A stretch of 64,000 nt of DNA, taken from JBIYSM02 sp044759095 (GTDB lineage Bacteria; Bacillota; Bacilli; Brevibacillales; Brevibacillaceae). Location of the stretch: the NCBI RefSeq assembly GCF_044759095.2, contig NZ_JBIYSM020000015.1, forward strand, positions 1 through 64,000. The letters are read 5' to 3'. Every line of letters begins with the position of its first letter. The first letter of the stretch is position 1. Under the pieces are notes generated by a model. That model saw only the letters and a program-made list of their open reading frames with translations. It ran no database searches and was not told the origin of the DNA. Position numbers and translations under genes: made by a program. Positions 1-8,132 of this stretch are shown here, piece after piece.

Positions 1-99
1 TTTCGAGGAGCACTGTTGAATTTCTTTAAGAAGAAAGGAATTCAGTCCCTCTTTTTGGATGTATTGCCTCGACAACACTACTTCCATTTAGAGAGCTGA
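1..99 (+). CDS. C-terminal end of an unidentified protein cut by the window edge
   Basis: An open frame enters from base 1 and ends at a TGA at 97-99. It encodes 32 residues ending in LPRQHYFHLES, with a basic, hydrophobic middle (NFFKKKG). Nothing downstream continues it. I do not recognise the family. It could be the tail of a transposase or of a chromosomal protein, or a chance open frame. The sequence after it holds hairpins rather than another gene. Confidence 0.35.
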   Translation, partial: FRGALLNFFKKKGIQSLFLDVLPRQHYFHLES

Positions 100-155
100 A
101 TTCCTTTTGTTTTTGACTTACCCCAGGAATTTTTCAGGGGAAACTAGCTATCCTC

Positions 156-194
156 ACCCCACTCGGCGGTAGCTATCGCTGTGCCGAGTGGGGT
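156..194 (+). terminator. GC-rich perfect hairpin, possible terminator
   Basis: Bases 156-167 (ACCCCACTCGGC) are exactly complementary to 183-194, with a 15-base loop. A weak pyrimidine run (ccctttctt) follows. It could end transcription coming from the partial frame at the left edge. The T-run is poor, so this is tentative. Confidence 0.4.
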
Positions 195-240
195 CCCTTT
201 CTTCGCCGGGTGGGGCCCCGAACACTTTTCTAGCGGCTGT

Positions 241-273
241 ATGGGATGTCCAAATTTATAAATTCTTATACAC
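241..273. repeat. 33-bp dispersed repeat, copy 1
   Basis: This 33-base sequence recurs without mismatch at 31002-31034. It contains the 12-base palindrome AATTTATAAATT and ends in TTATACAC. In both places a short hairpin follows on the plus-strand side (here the GCCTCC/GGAGGC stem near 288-308). Read on the minus strand, both copies are a hairpin with a T-run followed by the repeat. Function unknown. Confidence 0.8.
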
Positions 274-326
274 TAAAAATCAAAAATCGCCTCCATTTTC
301 TGGAGGCTTTTTAGGAGTGGATTTCC

Positions 327-659
327 ATGATGAAAATGGCAAATTTGGCTGTACGGTTCCTCTTGGAGTTGTGTGTCCTCGCTTCGCTTGGTTATTGGGG
401 GTTTCAGACGAGCAAGGGACTCCTGATGAAGATCGGGTTGGGGATGGGAGCGCCTTTGTTCGTTGCGGCTGTTTGGGCTGTGTTCGGTTCCCCTGGCGCA
501 CCCGTTCCGTTGTCAGCACCGTTGCATCTGCTTCTCGAGTTGGCAGTATTCGGTTTGGCGGCTGTCGCTCTGTACGCTGCAGGGAAGCATGAATTAGCCA
601 TAGCCTTCGGGATGATCGTTGTGGCCAATCGCGTTTTGATGTACATATGGGAGCAATGA
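327..659 (+). CDS. YrdB-like DUF2568 membrane protein
   Basis: A 110-residue protein made almost entirely of four hydrophobic segments, with short polar turns such as GSPGAPVP and a C-terminal NRVLMYIWEQ. Size and pattern match the YrdB/DUF2568 family of small integral membrane proteins, whose role is not established. The start follows TAGGAGTGG at a spacing of six. It lies just after a GCCTCC/GGAGGC hairpin, so transcription from upstream may be attenuated. It converges with the MBL gene, with five bases between the two stops. Confidence 0.8.
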   Translation: MMKMANLAVRFLLELCVLASLGYWGFQTSKGLLMKIGLGMGAPLFVAAVWAVFGSPGAPVPLSAPLHLLLELAVFGLAAVALYAAGKHELAIAFGMIVVANRVLMYIWEQ

Positions 660-664
660 AGAAG

Positions 665-1417
665 TCATTCAAACTCCATCCACTCGCCGTTTTCCGGCAC
701 ATGCACCTGATTGTCCAGCTGACGTTCCTGCAAATACCGGCGAAGGTCAGCGCGGGAGAGCAAACAATGGTTCCACGCTTCCATATGAGCAACGACGATT
801 TTCGTATGCGGCGACTTTTTGGCAAAAAGCTCAATGTCTTTCCCCGTCATGGTGATGGGGCCGCCGGTGAGGAACTGCGCCGCTCCGGCAAAAACCACTG
901 CCACCTCAGGACGATGCGTCTCCAGCGCCTGCTCCACCTCTTCACACCAGATGCTGTCGCCCACCACATAAAGCGTCGGCTCCCCGCTTGCGCGAAGGAC
1001 AAAGCCGGATACGGGAGCCATCAGCTTGCCGATCTCCCCTCTCCCGTGCTGCCCGCCGGTGCGGCTGACCCCAATTCCGTCCCAGTAAAGTTCACCATCT
1101 ACCGGCCGAATGTCGGAAAACCCGTGCTGCTCCAATCTTTGTCGATCTACCGGCTGGCAGAAGAGGGGCAGCTCCCTGGGCAGTAAATGATCCGCGTCGT
1201 CAAAATGATCGCGGTGCATATGGGTAACGATCAGGGCTTGGGCATCAAGCAATTCACTTGCCTTCATCGGCAAATCGACCAACGGATTGGGCACCGGGTT
1301 CGGTGTATTGGGCGTAGTTGCAAGTGTGCCGGCAGGGCTTAGCATCGGGTCAATCAGGAATTTTCGATTCATGTACTGCAACCGCAGGGTGGCGTGGCGA
1401 ACAAGCTGGATATTCAT
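665..1417 (-). CDS. MBL-fold metallo-hydrolase (UlaG-like)
   Basis: A 250-residue metallo-beta-lactamase-fold protein. The metal motif is THMHRDHFDD (HxHxDH), followed by a VVGDSIW segment and a later VAHMEAWNH histidine. The domain fills the protein, with no added domain or signal peptide, so it should be cytoplasmic. Families of this shape include UlaG-like lactonases and phosphodiesterases; the substrate cannot be told. The start at 1417 was chosen because GAGGAGAGG lies just upstream, whereas a longer frame to 1450 has no such site. It is divergent from the Lrp regulator, which may control it. Confidence 0.85.
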   Translation of the reverse strand: MNIQLVRHATLRLQYMNRKFLIDPMLSPAGTLATTPNTPNPVPNPLVDLPMKASELLDAQALIVTHMHRDHFDDADHLLPRELPLFCQPVDRQRLEQHGFSDIRPVDGELYWDGIGVSRTGGQHGRGEIGKLMAPVSGFVLRASGEPTLYVVGDSIWCEEVEQALETHRPEVAVVFAGAAQFLTGGPITMTGKDIELFAKKSPHTKIVVAHMEAWNHCLLSRADLRRYLQERQLDNQVHVPENGEWMEFE

Positions 1418-1533
1418 GAAACCTCTCCTCTGATTTATAATGGAACACATCTTACATGATTGTAATCAGTCCCGCCGTCCCCCCGCGAAACGATTGCGGA
1501 CGTTCGGCTTTCGCCATGAAAGGAAGGGTGCCC

Positions 1534-1947
1534 ATGCTCGATCAAACGGATTTGGAAATTTTGAAAATGCTGCAGCAAAACGCCCGTATGCAGTGGAGAG
1601 AGATTGGCGAAGCCGTTCACCTGACAGGACAGGCCGTGGGAAACCGCATTCGGCGTATGGAGGAGCTCGGCATCATCCAGGGATACACGGCCGTAGTGGA
1701 CTCTGCCAAGCTTGGCCCATCCCTGACCGCTATCGTTACGATTTTCATGAAAACGACGGATCACAAGCAGTTTCAACAGTTCGTCCGTGAGCTCACAGAA
1801 ATCGTGGAGGCCCACCGTGTCAGCGGCGAGGGCTGCTACTCGCTGAAAGTGCGCGTCCGTGACCAGGCGGCGCTTAACGAGCTCCTCGATGCCATTCTGG
1901 CGTACGGAAACTACCGGGTGAACCTGTCGATCGGAGAGATAAAATGA
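1534..1947 (+). CDS. Lrp/AsnC-family transcriptional regulator
   Basis: A 137-residue Lrp-type regulator. An N-terminal helix-turn-helix opens with LDQTDLEILKML and has recognition helix GQAVGNRIRRMEELGII. The C-terminal half is an alpha-beta effector domain with the usual VxGxGCYSLKVRV stretch. The start at 1534 follows AGGAAGGG by five bases; upstream in-frame ATGs lack a site. It overlaps the next gene by four bases (ATGA), so both are translated together. It probably responds to an amino acid or related metabolite and may act on the divergent MBL gene. Confidence 0.9.
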   Translation: MLDQTDLEILKMLQQNARMQWREIGEAVHLTGQAVGNRIRRMEELGIIQGYTAVVDSAKLGPSLTAIVTIFMKTTDHKQFQQFVRELTEIVEAHRVSGEGCYSLKVRVRDQAALNELLDAILAYGNYRVNLSIGEIK

Positions 1948-2831
1948 AACCTTACCAGCTGCATTGCAAGTATGCTTCCCATGACGGCATGCGCGAAAAA
2001 CTGTATCCGTTGTTTGAGACGGTATTCAAAATCGACGTTCCTTTGTTACAGGACTTTTATCGGCGGGGTTTCTGGAATCCAACCTATCGTCCTTATACTT
2101 TTTTCGACGGAGATCTGGCAGTGGCGAATGTGTCCATGTTTTCAATGCCTCTCATGATCAAACAGAAACGCAGAATGGCAGCCGGAATCCAATCGGTCAT
2201 GACACACCCTGATTATCGGGGGAAGGGGCTTATGAAGCATCTTTTTGCGGAGATGCTGCAGGAGTTGGACAGAGAATGTGAAACAGCGCTTCTGCTTACG
2301 GAAACGCCCGATTTATATAAGCCGTTCGGATTTCGACCGGTTCAGGAACATTATTTTCGGGCTCCGATGAAACATGTTCCTGCAGATGGCAAACCCTCTT
2401 TCAGAAAGCTGGACTTTTTTCAAGAGAATGATGTCCAAACCGTAAAAGACCTTTTTCTGAATCACACGCCGGTTTCTCATCAGTTTGCTCCCGTCTCGCA
2501 TCAGTCGTCTTTTTGTTTGAATATGTATCACCCGTATTTTCATGAAAAGTTATCCTATTCCGAGGAGCTTGGTATCATTCTCGTGTGGGAAGTAAAAGGA
2601 GAAACCCTGAAACTGTACGATGTGATCGGCGAAACACTTCCTACGTTGGATGAGATCTGTTCGCATATCCCCCTGCCCTTTTCTCAAATCGAGTTTTATT
2701 TCTGCCCGGATTTGTTTGACCTGACAACGATTGAGCCTGTCGTGTTTGCCAGAGGGAATCACCTGATGGTCAGGGGAGATTTGGTGGTGGAGCAGGATTA
2801 TTTCATCCTGCCCATCACTGCCGAATTTTAA
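1944..2831 (+). CDS. GNAT N-acetyltransferase
   Basis: A 295-residue protein with an N-terminal GNAT fold. The acetyl-CoA loop is HPDYRGKGLMKHL near residue 90, followed by the TETPDLYKPFGFRPV stretch typical of the family's end of fold. About 150 further residues form a C-terminal region like that of the two-domain (Eis/YitI-like) acetyltransferases. The substrate is unknown. It is translationally coupled to the Lrp gene. Confidence 0.85.
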   Translation: MKPYQLHCKYASHDGMREKLYPLFETVFKIDVPLLQDFYRRGFWNPTYRPYTFFDGDLAVANVSMFSMPLMIKQKRRMAAGIQSVMTHPDYRGKGLMKHLFAEMLQELDRECETALLLTETPDLYKPFGFRPVQEHYFRAPMKHVPADGKPSFRKLDFFQENDVQTVKDLFLNHTPVSHQFAPVSHQSSFCLNMYHPYFHEKLSYSEELGIILVWEVKGETLKLYDVIGETLPTLDEICSHIPLPFSQIEFYFCPDLFDLTTIEPVVFARGNHLMVRGDLVVEQDYFILPITAEF

Positions 2832-2939
2832 GCAGAAAAAAGATACGGCGCGGGAGCAAGTGATTATCATGATAACAAGAGGCGGTTTTTCCACCTACGC
2901 TTCCGTACTTCGCCCTGCAGGGCAGTAAATCTGTCCGTT

Positions 2940-3026
2940 TGCGACGATCCGCAGGGGCAGCGCTAAAGCAGCGTCGCTGCGACGTTTTTCAGGGTATCGC
3001 TGCGTTTCCCCTGCGTCCACGTCGCA
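2940..3026. repeat. Imperfect inverted repeat in the 304-bp gap before the sugar-acid block
   Basis: The gap 2832-3135 holds no gene. Within it TGCGACG (2940-2946), CGCAGGGG (2950-2957) and CAGCG (2958-2962) are mirrored by CGCTG (2998-3002), CCCCTGCG (3008-3015) and CGTCGCA (3020-3026). This gives a long, interrupted GC-rich stem. It may be a decayed palindromic repeat element or a structured transcript end; no clear T-run is present. Confidence 0.55.
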
Positions 3027-3135
3027 GCACTAAGACGGGCTACATAAGTCGCTCGGCTGGAAAAAACAGCCTCATCATAAGCGATCCTCTTTATCTACAA
3101 CTTCAAACGGTGCGGGGGCCGTATCTTTTTTTCGT

Positions 3136-3783
3136 TCACACACGCGCAGCCTTGATAGCCTGCACGTACTGTTCGGCAATGCGCGTAATCTCGTCATACG
3201 CGCCGCGTTCCATCAGCTGGCGGTTGACCAGATTGCTGCCGACCCCTACAGCCACTGCTCCCGCCCGGATAAAGGAAGCGACATTCTCCAGATGGATGCC
3301 GCCGACGGGCACGAGCGGGATGTGGGGGAACGGTCCTTTCACATCTTTGATATAGGAAACACCGAGGGTGGCAGCCGGAAACACTTTTACCAGATCGGCG
3401 CCCCACTCCATCGCGGTGATCATTTCCGTGGGTGTCATCACACCCGGCATGGCAATTTTTCCATAGCGCAGGGCAGTGCGAATCACATCCTGATGCAGGC
3501 TGGGGGAGAAGAGAAAATCAGCCCCGCTGTTAATCGCCAGACGGGCCGTCTCGCCGTCAATGACCGTACCGGCACCGACGACGGCGCGACCCTGCAGCCT
3601 TTTTGCCAGTGTCTGGATCATGGAAAAGGCCTCCGGCGTCTGCACCGTCACTTCCAGCGCTGTCACACCGCCCTCAACCAGGCTGTCTGCCAGCCGCTCC
3701 GCCTGCTCCTGTGGCACCTGCCGCAGGATGGCGATGACGCCCCCCTCCACGATCTTCTGAAGCATTGCTACTTTGGGAAGCAC
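3136..3783 (-). CDS. eda: KDPG / 4-hydroxy-2-oxoglutarate aldolase
   Basis: A 215-residue class I aldolase that splits 2-keto-3-deoxy-6-phosphosugar acids into pyruvate and glyceraldehyde 3-phosphate. The Schiff-base lysine is K133 in GADLVKVFPA. E44 (ALEVT) and R21 (ILRQ) sit at the usual active-site places, and GVGSNLV near the end binds phosphate. It starts with GTG at 3783 behind AAGGAG. As the last gene of the block, after KDG kinase, it completes the galactonate route; on the 6-phosphogalactonate version the aldolase is usually called DgoA. Confidence 0.93.
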   Translation of the reverse strand: MLPKVAMLQKIVEGGVIAILRQVPQEQAERLADSLVEGGVTALEVTVQTPEAFSMIQTLAKRLQGRAVVGAGTVIDGETARLAINSGADFLFSPSLHQDVIRTALRYGKIAMPGVMTPTEMITAMEWGADLVKVFPAATLGVSYIKDVKGPFPHIPLVPVGGIHLENVASFIRAGAVAVGVGSNLVNRQLMERGAYDEITRIAEQYVQAIKAARV

Positions 3784-3797
3784 GTACTCTCCACTCC

Positions 3798-4742
3798 TTA
3801 TCGGTAGATCTCGTCCTGTTTATCCGGCGCGATCTGCGACCAGTAGGGGTAGCCTTCCACGTCACCGGATACGGTGACAGCAAAAGCGCCCACCCGGTTG
3901 CCCAGACGAACCGCCTCCCGATACGACCAGCCGCGGATCAGTCCTGACAGAAAACCGGCGGCAAAACCGTCACCCGCTCCGATCGGATCCACTACCTGCT
4001 TGACGGGAAAACCGTCCACGTACTCCTGCAGGCCGCCCGCCGTCGAATAAAAGGCTCCCCGCTCGCCCAGCTTGATCACCACCGCTTTGGCCCCTTGCGC
4101 AAGCAGCCGTTGCGAGATGTCCTCCGGTGCCGCGGCGCCGGTGAGCAGCGCTCCTTCCTCCATTCCCGGCATGACCACGTCTACCTGGGCTGCGATGCGG
4201 TTCAGCACCTGCCGCGCCCGTTCTTTCGGCCACAGCTTCAACCGGATGTTGGGGTCAAAGACAACGGTTACATCGTGCTTGCGCGCAAGCCGGACGGCGT
4301 GCTCCGTCGTTTCCAGGCAGGAATCGCTGAGCGCAGAGGTAATCCCTGTCACATGCAGGAATTTGGCTTGGGCGAGATGCTGCTCATCCAGGTCGTCGGG
4401 TGTCAGGAAACTGGCCGCTGAGCCCTTGCGGTAATAGTACACCTTGGTTTCCTGGCCCACCTGCTGTTCCTTGAAAAAAACAGCCGTCGGATGTTCGTCA
4501 TCAAACACGACGCGGGAGGTGTCGACCCCCTCCCCGCGGATGAAGTTGCGGATGTACAAGCCGAACTCGTCGTTTCCCAGTCGGCTGACCCAGCTCACCT
4601 GATGACCCAATCGGGCCAGGGCGATCGCCACATTGGACTCCGCCCCGGCGATCGTCTTGGCAAATTGATTGACAAACCGCAGCGGACCGGCTGTCTGCGG
4701 CGTGAACAGCACCATGGTTTCTCCAAAGGTTACGACGTCCAT
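3798..4742 (-). CDS. kdgK: PfkB-family 2-keto-3-deoxy-sugar-acid kinase
   Basis: A 314-residue ribokinase-fold kinase, expected to phosphorylate 2-keto-3-deoxygluconate or -galactonate. Visible features are the N-terminal VVTFGETMVLF strand, AGAESNVAIALARLG (substrate/lid), and the C-terminal DPIGAGDGFAAGF loop holding the catalytic aspartate and anion hole. The start at 4742 lies four bases after the dehydratase stop; a longer frame would overlap that gene and lacks the family's start. Dehydratase, kinase and aldolase in a row support the KDG(al) kinase role. Confidence 0.92.
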   Translation of the reverse strand: MDVVTFGETMVLFTPQTAGPLRFVNQFAKTIAGAESNVAIALARLGHQVSWVSRLGNDEFGLYIRNFIRGEGVDTSRVVFDDEHPTAVFFKEQQVGQETKVYYYRKGSAASFLTPDDLDEQHLAQAKFLHVTGITSALSDSCLETTEHAVRLARKHDVTVVFDPNIRLKLWPKERARQVLNRIAAQVDVVMPGMEEGALLTGAAAPEDISQRLLAQGAKAVVIKLGERGAFYSTAGGLQEYVDGFPVKQVVDPIGAGDGFAAGFLSGLIRGWSYREAVRLGNRVGAFAVTVSGDVEGYPYWSQIAPDKQDEIYR

Positions 4743-4746
4743 CGCT

Positions 4747-5895
4747 CTACCACTCCGCCACGGAGCCGTCCTCATGGCGCCACACCGGGTTTTTCCAGTT
4801 GTGCCCCTCTTCAGCGGCTTTCTTCACGACCTCTTCGTTGATGGTGATCCCCAGTCCCGGTCCTTTCGGAATGTCCACGTATCCATCCTTGTAACGGAAC
4901 ACCGTCGGATCGGCCAGGTAATCCAGCAGGTCGCTGCCCTGGTTGTAGTGAATACCCAGGCTTTGCTCCTGAATGATGGCATTTGGCGTGCAGGCGTCGA
5001 GCTGCAGGCAGGAGGCCAGGGCGATCGGCCCGAGCGGACAGTGCGGCGCGACCGAGACGTCAAACGCCTCCGCCATGGCGGCGATCTTCTTCACTTCCAG
5101 GATGCCTCCTGCGTGGGAAAGGTCCGGCTGGATGATGTCTACGTAGCCGTCCATGAGAATCTGCTTGAAACCCCAGCGCGTGTACTGGCGTTCGCCCGTG
5201 GCAATCGGCGTGGTGGTATGACGCGCGATTTCCCGGAGTGCCTCATTGTTTTCCGGGAGCACCGGCTCTTCAATAAACATCGGACGGTACGGCTCCAGCT
5301 CCTTCGCCAGAATTTTCGCCATCGTCTTGTGGACGCGGCCGTGAAAGTCCATGCCGATACCCACGTCAGGGCCGACCGCTTCCCGTACGGCTGCGATGCG
5401 ATTTACCGCCGCTTCCACCTTGGAGTGGGTGTCGATGTACCCAAGCTCTTCTGTCGCGTTCATCTTCACCGCCGTGAAACCGGCTTCCACTTTTTCTTTC
5501 GCCGCCTGCGCCACGTCGTTCGGACGGTCGCCGCCGATCCAGGAGTAGATGCGGATCCGGTCACGTGCAGCGCCTCCCAGCATCTCGTACACAGGCAGAT
5601 TGTAGTACTTGCCTTTGATATCCCAGAGGGCCTGCTCAATCCCTGACAACGCGCTGGTCAAAATGGGACCGCCGCGATAAAAGCCGCCGCGATACAGCAC
5701 CTGAAAGTGATCCTCGATGCGCAGCGGGTCTTTTCCGATCAGATAATCGGTCAGCTCGTTCACGCAGGCTTCCACCGTGCTCGCGCGCCCCTCCACGATC
5801 GGCTCGCCCCATCCTTCAATTCCCGCGTCCGTGTCGATTTTCAGAAAAAGCCAGCGAGGCTGCACCTTGTACAAGGTCAACTTGGTAATTTTCAC
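4747..5895 (-). CDS. dgoD: D-galactonate dehydratase (enolase superfamily)
   Basis: A 382-residue mandelate-racemase-group enzyme, the same length as E. coli DgoD. D183 and H185 (MDFHG), E209 (FIEEP), E235 (TGERQ) and H285 (APHCPLGP) are at the positions known for the metal ligands and the acid/base pair of galactonate dehydratase. It dehydrates D-galactonate to 2-keto-3-deoxygalactonate. It starts with GTG at 5895 behind AAGGGGAG. It sits between the LarA-like gene and the KDG kinase in one operon. Confidence 0.93.
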   Translation of the reverse strand: MKITKLTLYKVQPRWLFLKIDTDAGIEGWGEPIVEGRASTVEACVNELTDYLIGKDPLRIEDHFQVLYRGGFYRGGPILTSALSGIEQALWDIKGKYYNLPVYEMLGGAARDRIRIYSWIGGDRPNDVAQAAKEKVEAGFTAVKMNATEELGYIDTHSKVEAAVNRIAAVREAVGPDVGIGMDFHGRVHKTMAKILAKELEPYRPMFIEEPVLPENNEALREIARHTTTPIATGERQYTRWGFKQILMDGYVDIIQPDLSHAGGILEVKKIAAMAEAFDVSVAPHCPLGPIALASCLQLDACTPNAIIQEQSLGIHYNQGSDLLDYLADPTVFRYKDGYVDIPKGPGLGITINEEVVKKAAEEGHNWKNPVWRHEDGSVAEW

Positions 5896-5916
5896 CGCAC
5901 TCCACTCCCCTTTTTC

Positions 5917-7179
5917 TCAAAACAAATTGCCGTTCCGGTCAAACTCCCAGTGAAACGGCTCTGTCAGTATCTCCACATCCGGATTGGCCTTCGCCTCATC
6001 CAGCAAGGCTTCCGAGATCTCGATCTCGCCCAGCTCCAGCGTGTTTTTGATCCGCACCAGCTTCACTTCGTGGAAATTCAAAATGTTGCAGGTCTTGATC
6101 GCCGCCTGAATGGCTTCCCGGTCGTTCGCCATTGTCGTGGCAATCTTCGTCGGGGCGACGACTGTAGAAGTCAATCCGTTGGCGTAGGTCTTCTCCAGAT
6201 CCATCTTGTCCACCAGCCGCCGGGTGGTGAAATCGGCGGTTCCGACACCGTTGGCGTTCCCTTCCGTCTCATCGGTCAAATCCAACACCACCATCTTGTT
6301 TACTTCCGGACCGCCGTGCGCGTACGGCGTCGGGTAACGGCCGGTGATGTTCGGGTCCATCCCGTCCCCGCTGATGTTTTTGCCGATCTCGTCGATGACC
6401 AGCACATCGATCCGGTCAAACATGATTTTCGGCAGCAGCCGCTTCGCCTCTTTCAGCAGTTCCACTTCCTCCTGCTCGATCTGCGCTGCCGGCACGACTG
6501 CCACTTTGGCGACCTTGTCGTAGGCGTTTTCCACCGTGGCGACCCCGAACAGAATCGGCATCTTCTCCATCAGCAGCTTCGCCATGGCGGGCACGTTTTC
6601 CGCCATGTGTCCAAAGCCGAGCTGGTGGCAGGCTTCCGCCCCTTTTTGCTTGCCGAGCCCAATGCTGATCATTTTCAACAAACCGCTCTCTACCCTGCCG
6701 CGAAACGCCGTATGCGGCTTGACACGGTTGATCACGATAATACCGTCTGCCCGGGAGGCGTACTTATCCATGTAGACCGGAAGTCCGTTCGGCAAGGAAC
6801 CCACCTGCACCACCTCCATGGAGGAACGGATTTCAGCACCGACGCTCTCCTCCGTCACCCCGAGATGGCGCAGAACTGCCACCTGTCCTTCCGCCGTCGC
6901 ACCGCCGTGGCTGCCCATGCTGGGAACGATAAACGGCACACCGCCGCGCCGTTTCACCATCTCCACCGTCAGGCGCGTAAGGTCGACGATCCGATCGACA
7001 CCGCGGCTGCCCACTGCGATGGCGATTTCCATCCCGGGTTGAATCAAATGTTCCACCTTTTGCCATTGGTTCGCCAGCGCTTCCTCCAGATTCGTCAGAC
7101 GGTCGCTCGGAAACGATTGCTTGACCCGCACCATTCGCGGGATCGGGATATCCTTGACCAGGTCTTGGAGAATGCCCAT
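5917..7179 (-). CDS. LarA-like (DUF2088) putative nickel-dependent hydroxyacid racemase/epimerase
   Basis: A 420-residue protein of the LarA/DUF2088 superfamily, whose founder is the nickel-pincer lactate racemase. A GSHGGAT motif (H91) and a VKPHTAFRG...LKMISIGLGKQ...CHQLGFGH region (H156, K169, H185) have spacings close to the histidines and lysine that handle the cofactor in LarA. Some LarA relatives act on other 2-hydroxyacids, including sugar acids. Its place between gnd and dgoD suggests C2 epimerisation of an aldonate feeding either branch. Genes for cofactor synthesis (larB, larC, larE) are not in the window. Start 7179 follows GGAGGGTAAG. Confidence 0.75.
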   Translation of the reverse strand: MGILQDLVKDIPIPRMVRVKQSFPSDRLTNLEEALANQWQKVEHLIQPGMEIAIAVGSRGVDRIVDLTRLTVEMVKRRGGVPFIVPSMGSHGGATAEGQVAVLRHLGVTEESVGAEIRSSMEVVQVGSLPNGLPVYMDKYASRADGIIVINRVKPHTAFRGRVESGLLKMISIGLGKQKGAEACHQLGFGHMAENVPAMAKLLMEKMPILFGVATVENAYDKVAKVAVVPAAQIEQEEVELLKEAKRLLPKIMFDRIDVLVIDEIGKNISGDGMDPNITGRYPTPYAHGGPEVNKMVVLDLTDETEGNANGVGTADFTTRRLVDKMDLEKTYANGLTSTVVAPTKIATTMANDREAIQAAIKTCNILNFHEVKLVRIKNTLELGEIEISEALLDEAKANPDVEILTEPFHWEFDRNGNLF

Positions 7180-7180
7180 G

Positions 7181-8086
7181 TTACTTACCCTCCGCGCTTA
7201 CCACGGCATGGCCGCCGAACTCGTTGCGCAGCGCCGCCACCACTTTGCCGGCAAAGGTATCTTCCTGCAGGGAGCGATAGCGCATCAAGAGCGACAGGGC
7301 GATCACCGGCGTCGCCACCTGATAGTCCAACGCCGTTTCCACGGTCCACTTGCCCTCGCCCGACGAGTGCATGATGCCGCGAATCCCTTCCAGACGCTCG
7401 TCTTTGCGGAAGGCGTTTTCCGTCAGTTCCATCAGCCAGCTGCGAATCACAGAGCCGTTGTTCCAGACTTTGGCCACCGCTTCGTAATCGTAGGTGAAAG
7501 GACCTTTTTCCAGAACCTCAAAACCTTCGGCAATGGCCTGCATCATGCCGTATTCAATCCCGTTGTGGACCATTTTTAAAAAGTGTCCGCTGCCGCTTTC
7601 GCCCGCGTAGAGGTACCCGTCCGGAACGGAAAGATTGGCGAACAGCTCTTCCAGCTTTCGATAAGCCTCGATCGGTCCGCCGATCATCAAACACAGTCCA
7701 TTCAGGGCCCCGCTCGTTCCGCCGCTTGTGCCGACGTCGAGAAAGTCGACACCCAGCTTTGCAAGCTCCTGGCCGCGGCGGATGGAATCCTTGTAGTGGG
7801 AATTGCCCCCGTCAATCACGATATCTCCTTGCTGCAAAAACGGCTTCATCGTGGCGAGTACCTCGTCCACCGTCGGCCCGGCCGGAATCATCAACCAAAA
7901 GGCGCGGGGTGCCGGCAGTTCCCTGACCATCGTCGTGACGTCCTCATAGACAGGAACACCGTATCCTTTTGCTTCCGCAAGCCGTTCCTCGCTGATGTCA
8001 AAGGCGGAGACATCAAACTCCTGCCGCTTCATGTTTTGCACCAGATTGATGCCCATTTTTCCAAGTCCGATTACTCCGATATGCAT
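7181..8086 (-). CDS. gnd: 6-phosphogluconate dehydrogenase, decarboxylating, short GntZ/YqeC type
   Basis: A 301-residue enzyme of the short, usually NAD-preferring 6-phosphogluconate dehydrogenase class. It has the Rossmann start IGVIGLGKMGINLV, the IDGGNSHYKDS substrate loop, the DVGTSGGTSGA signature and a catalytic lysine in HFLKMVHNGIEYG. It oxidises 6-phosphogluconate to ribulose 5-phosphate, completing the route opened by the gluconokinase. Start 8086 follows AGGAGGAGA; the upstream frame extension has no site. Stop and the next start (LarA-like) are one base apart. Confidence 0.93.
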   Translation of the reverse strand: MHIGVIGLGKMGINLVQNMKRQEFDVSAFDISEERLAEAKGYGVPVYEDVTTMVRELPAPRAFWLMIPAGPTVDEVLATMKPFLQQGDIVIDGGNSHYKDSIRRGQELAKLGVDFLDVGTSGGTSGALNGLCLMIGGPIEAYRKLEELFANLSVPDGYLYAGESGSGHFLKMVHNGIEYGMMQAIAEGFEVLEKGPFTYDYEAVAKVWNNGSVIRSWLMELTENAFRKDERLEGIRGIMHSSGEGKWTVETALDYQVATPVIALSLLMRYRSLQEDTFAGKVVAALRNEFGGHAVVSAEGK

Positions 8087-8132
8087 TGCCAAGTCTCCTC
8101 CTGTCAAGTTCAATGGTACCGAAATCCGGGTG

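Noticed and set aside
34..107. 12-bp perfect inverted arms (34-45 and 96-107) at the left edge
   Set aside because: The arms are 50 bases apart and lie mostly within a possible coding tail; a terminator or transposon end could not be supported from one side only.
188..592. 134-codon frame overlapping the DUF2568 gene
   Set aside because: It starts inside the hairpin region, runs through the 33-bp repeat, and lies in another frame of the better-supported DUF2568 gene.
5707..7374. 555-codon open frame on the plus strand
   Set aside because: It is the antisense of dgoD and the LarA-like gene, both certain by motif; its translation is histidine/arginine-rich with no recognisable domain.
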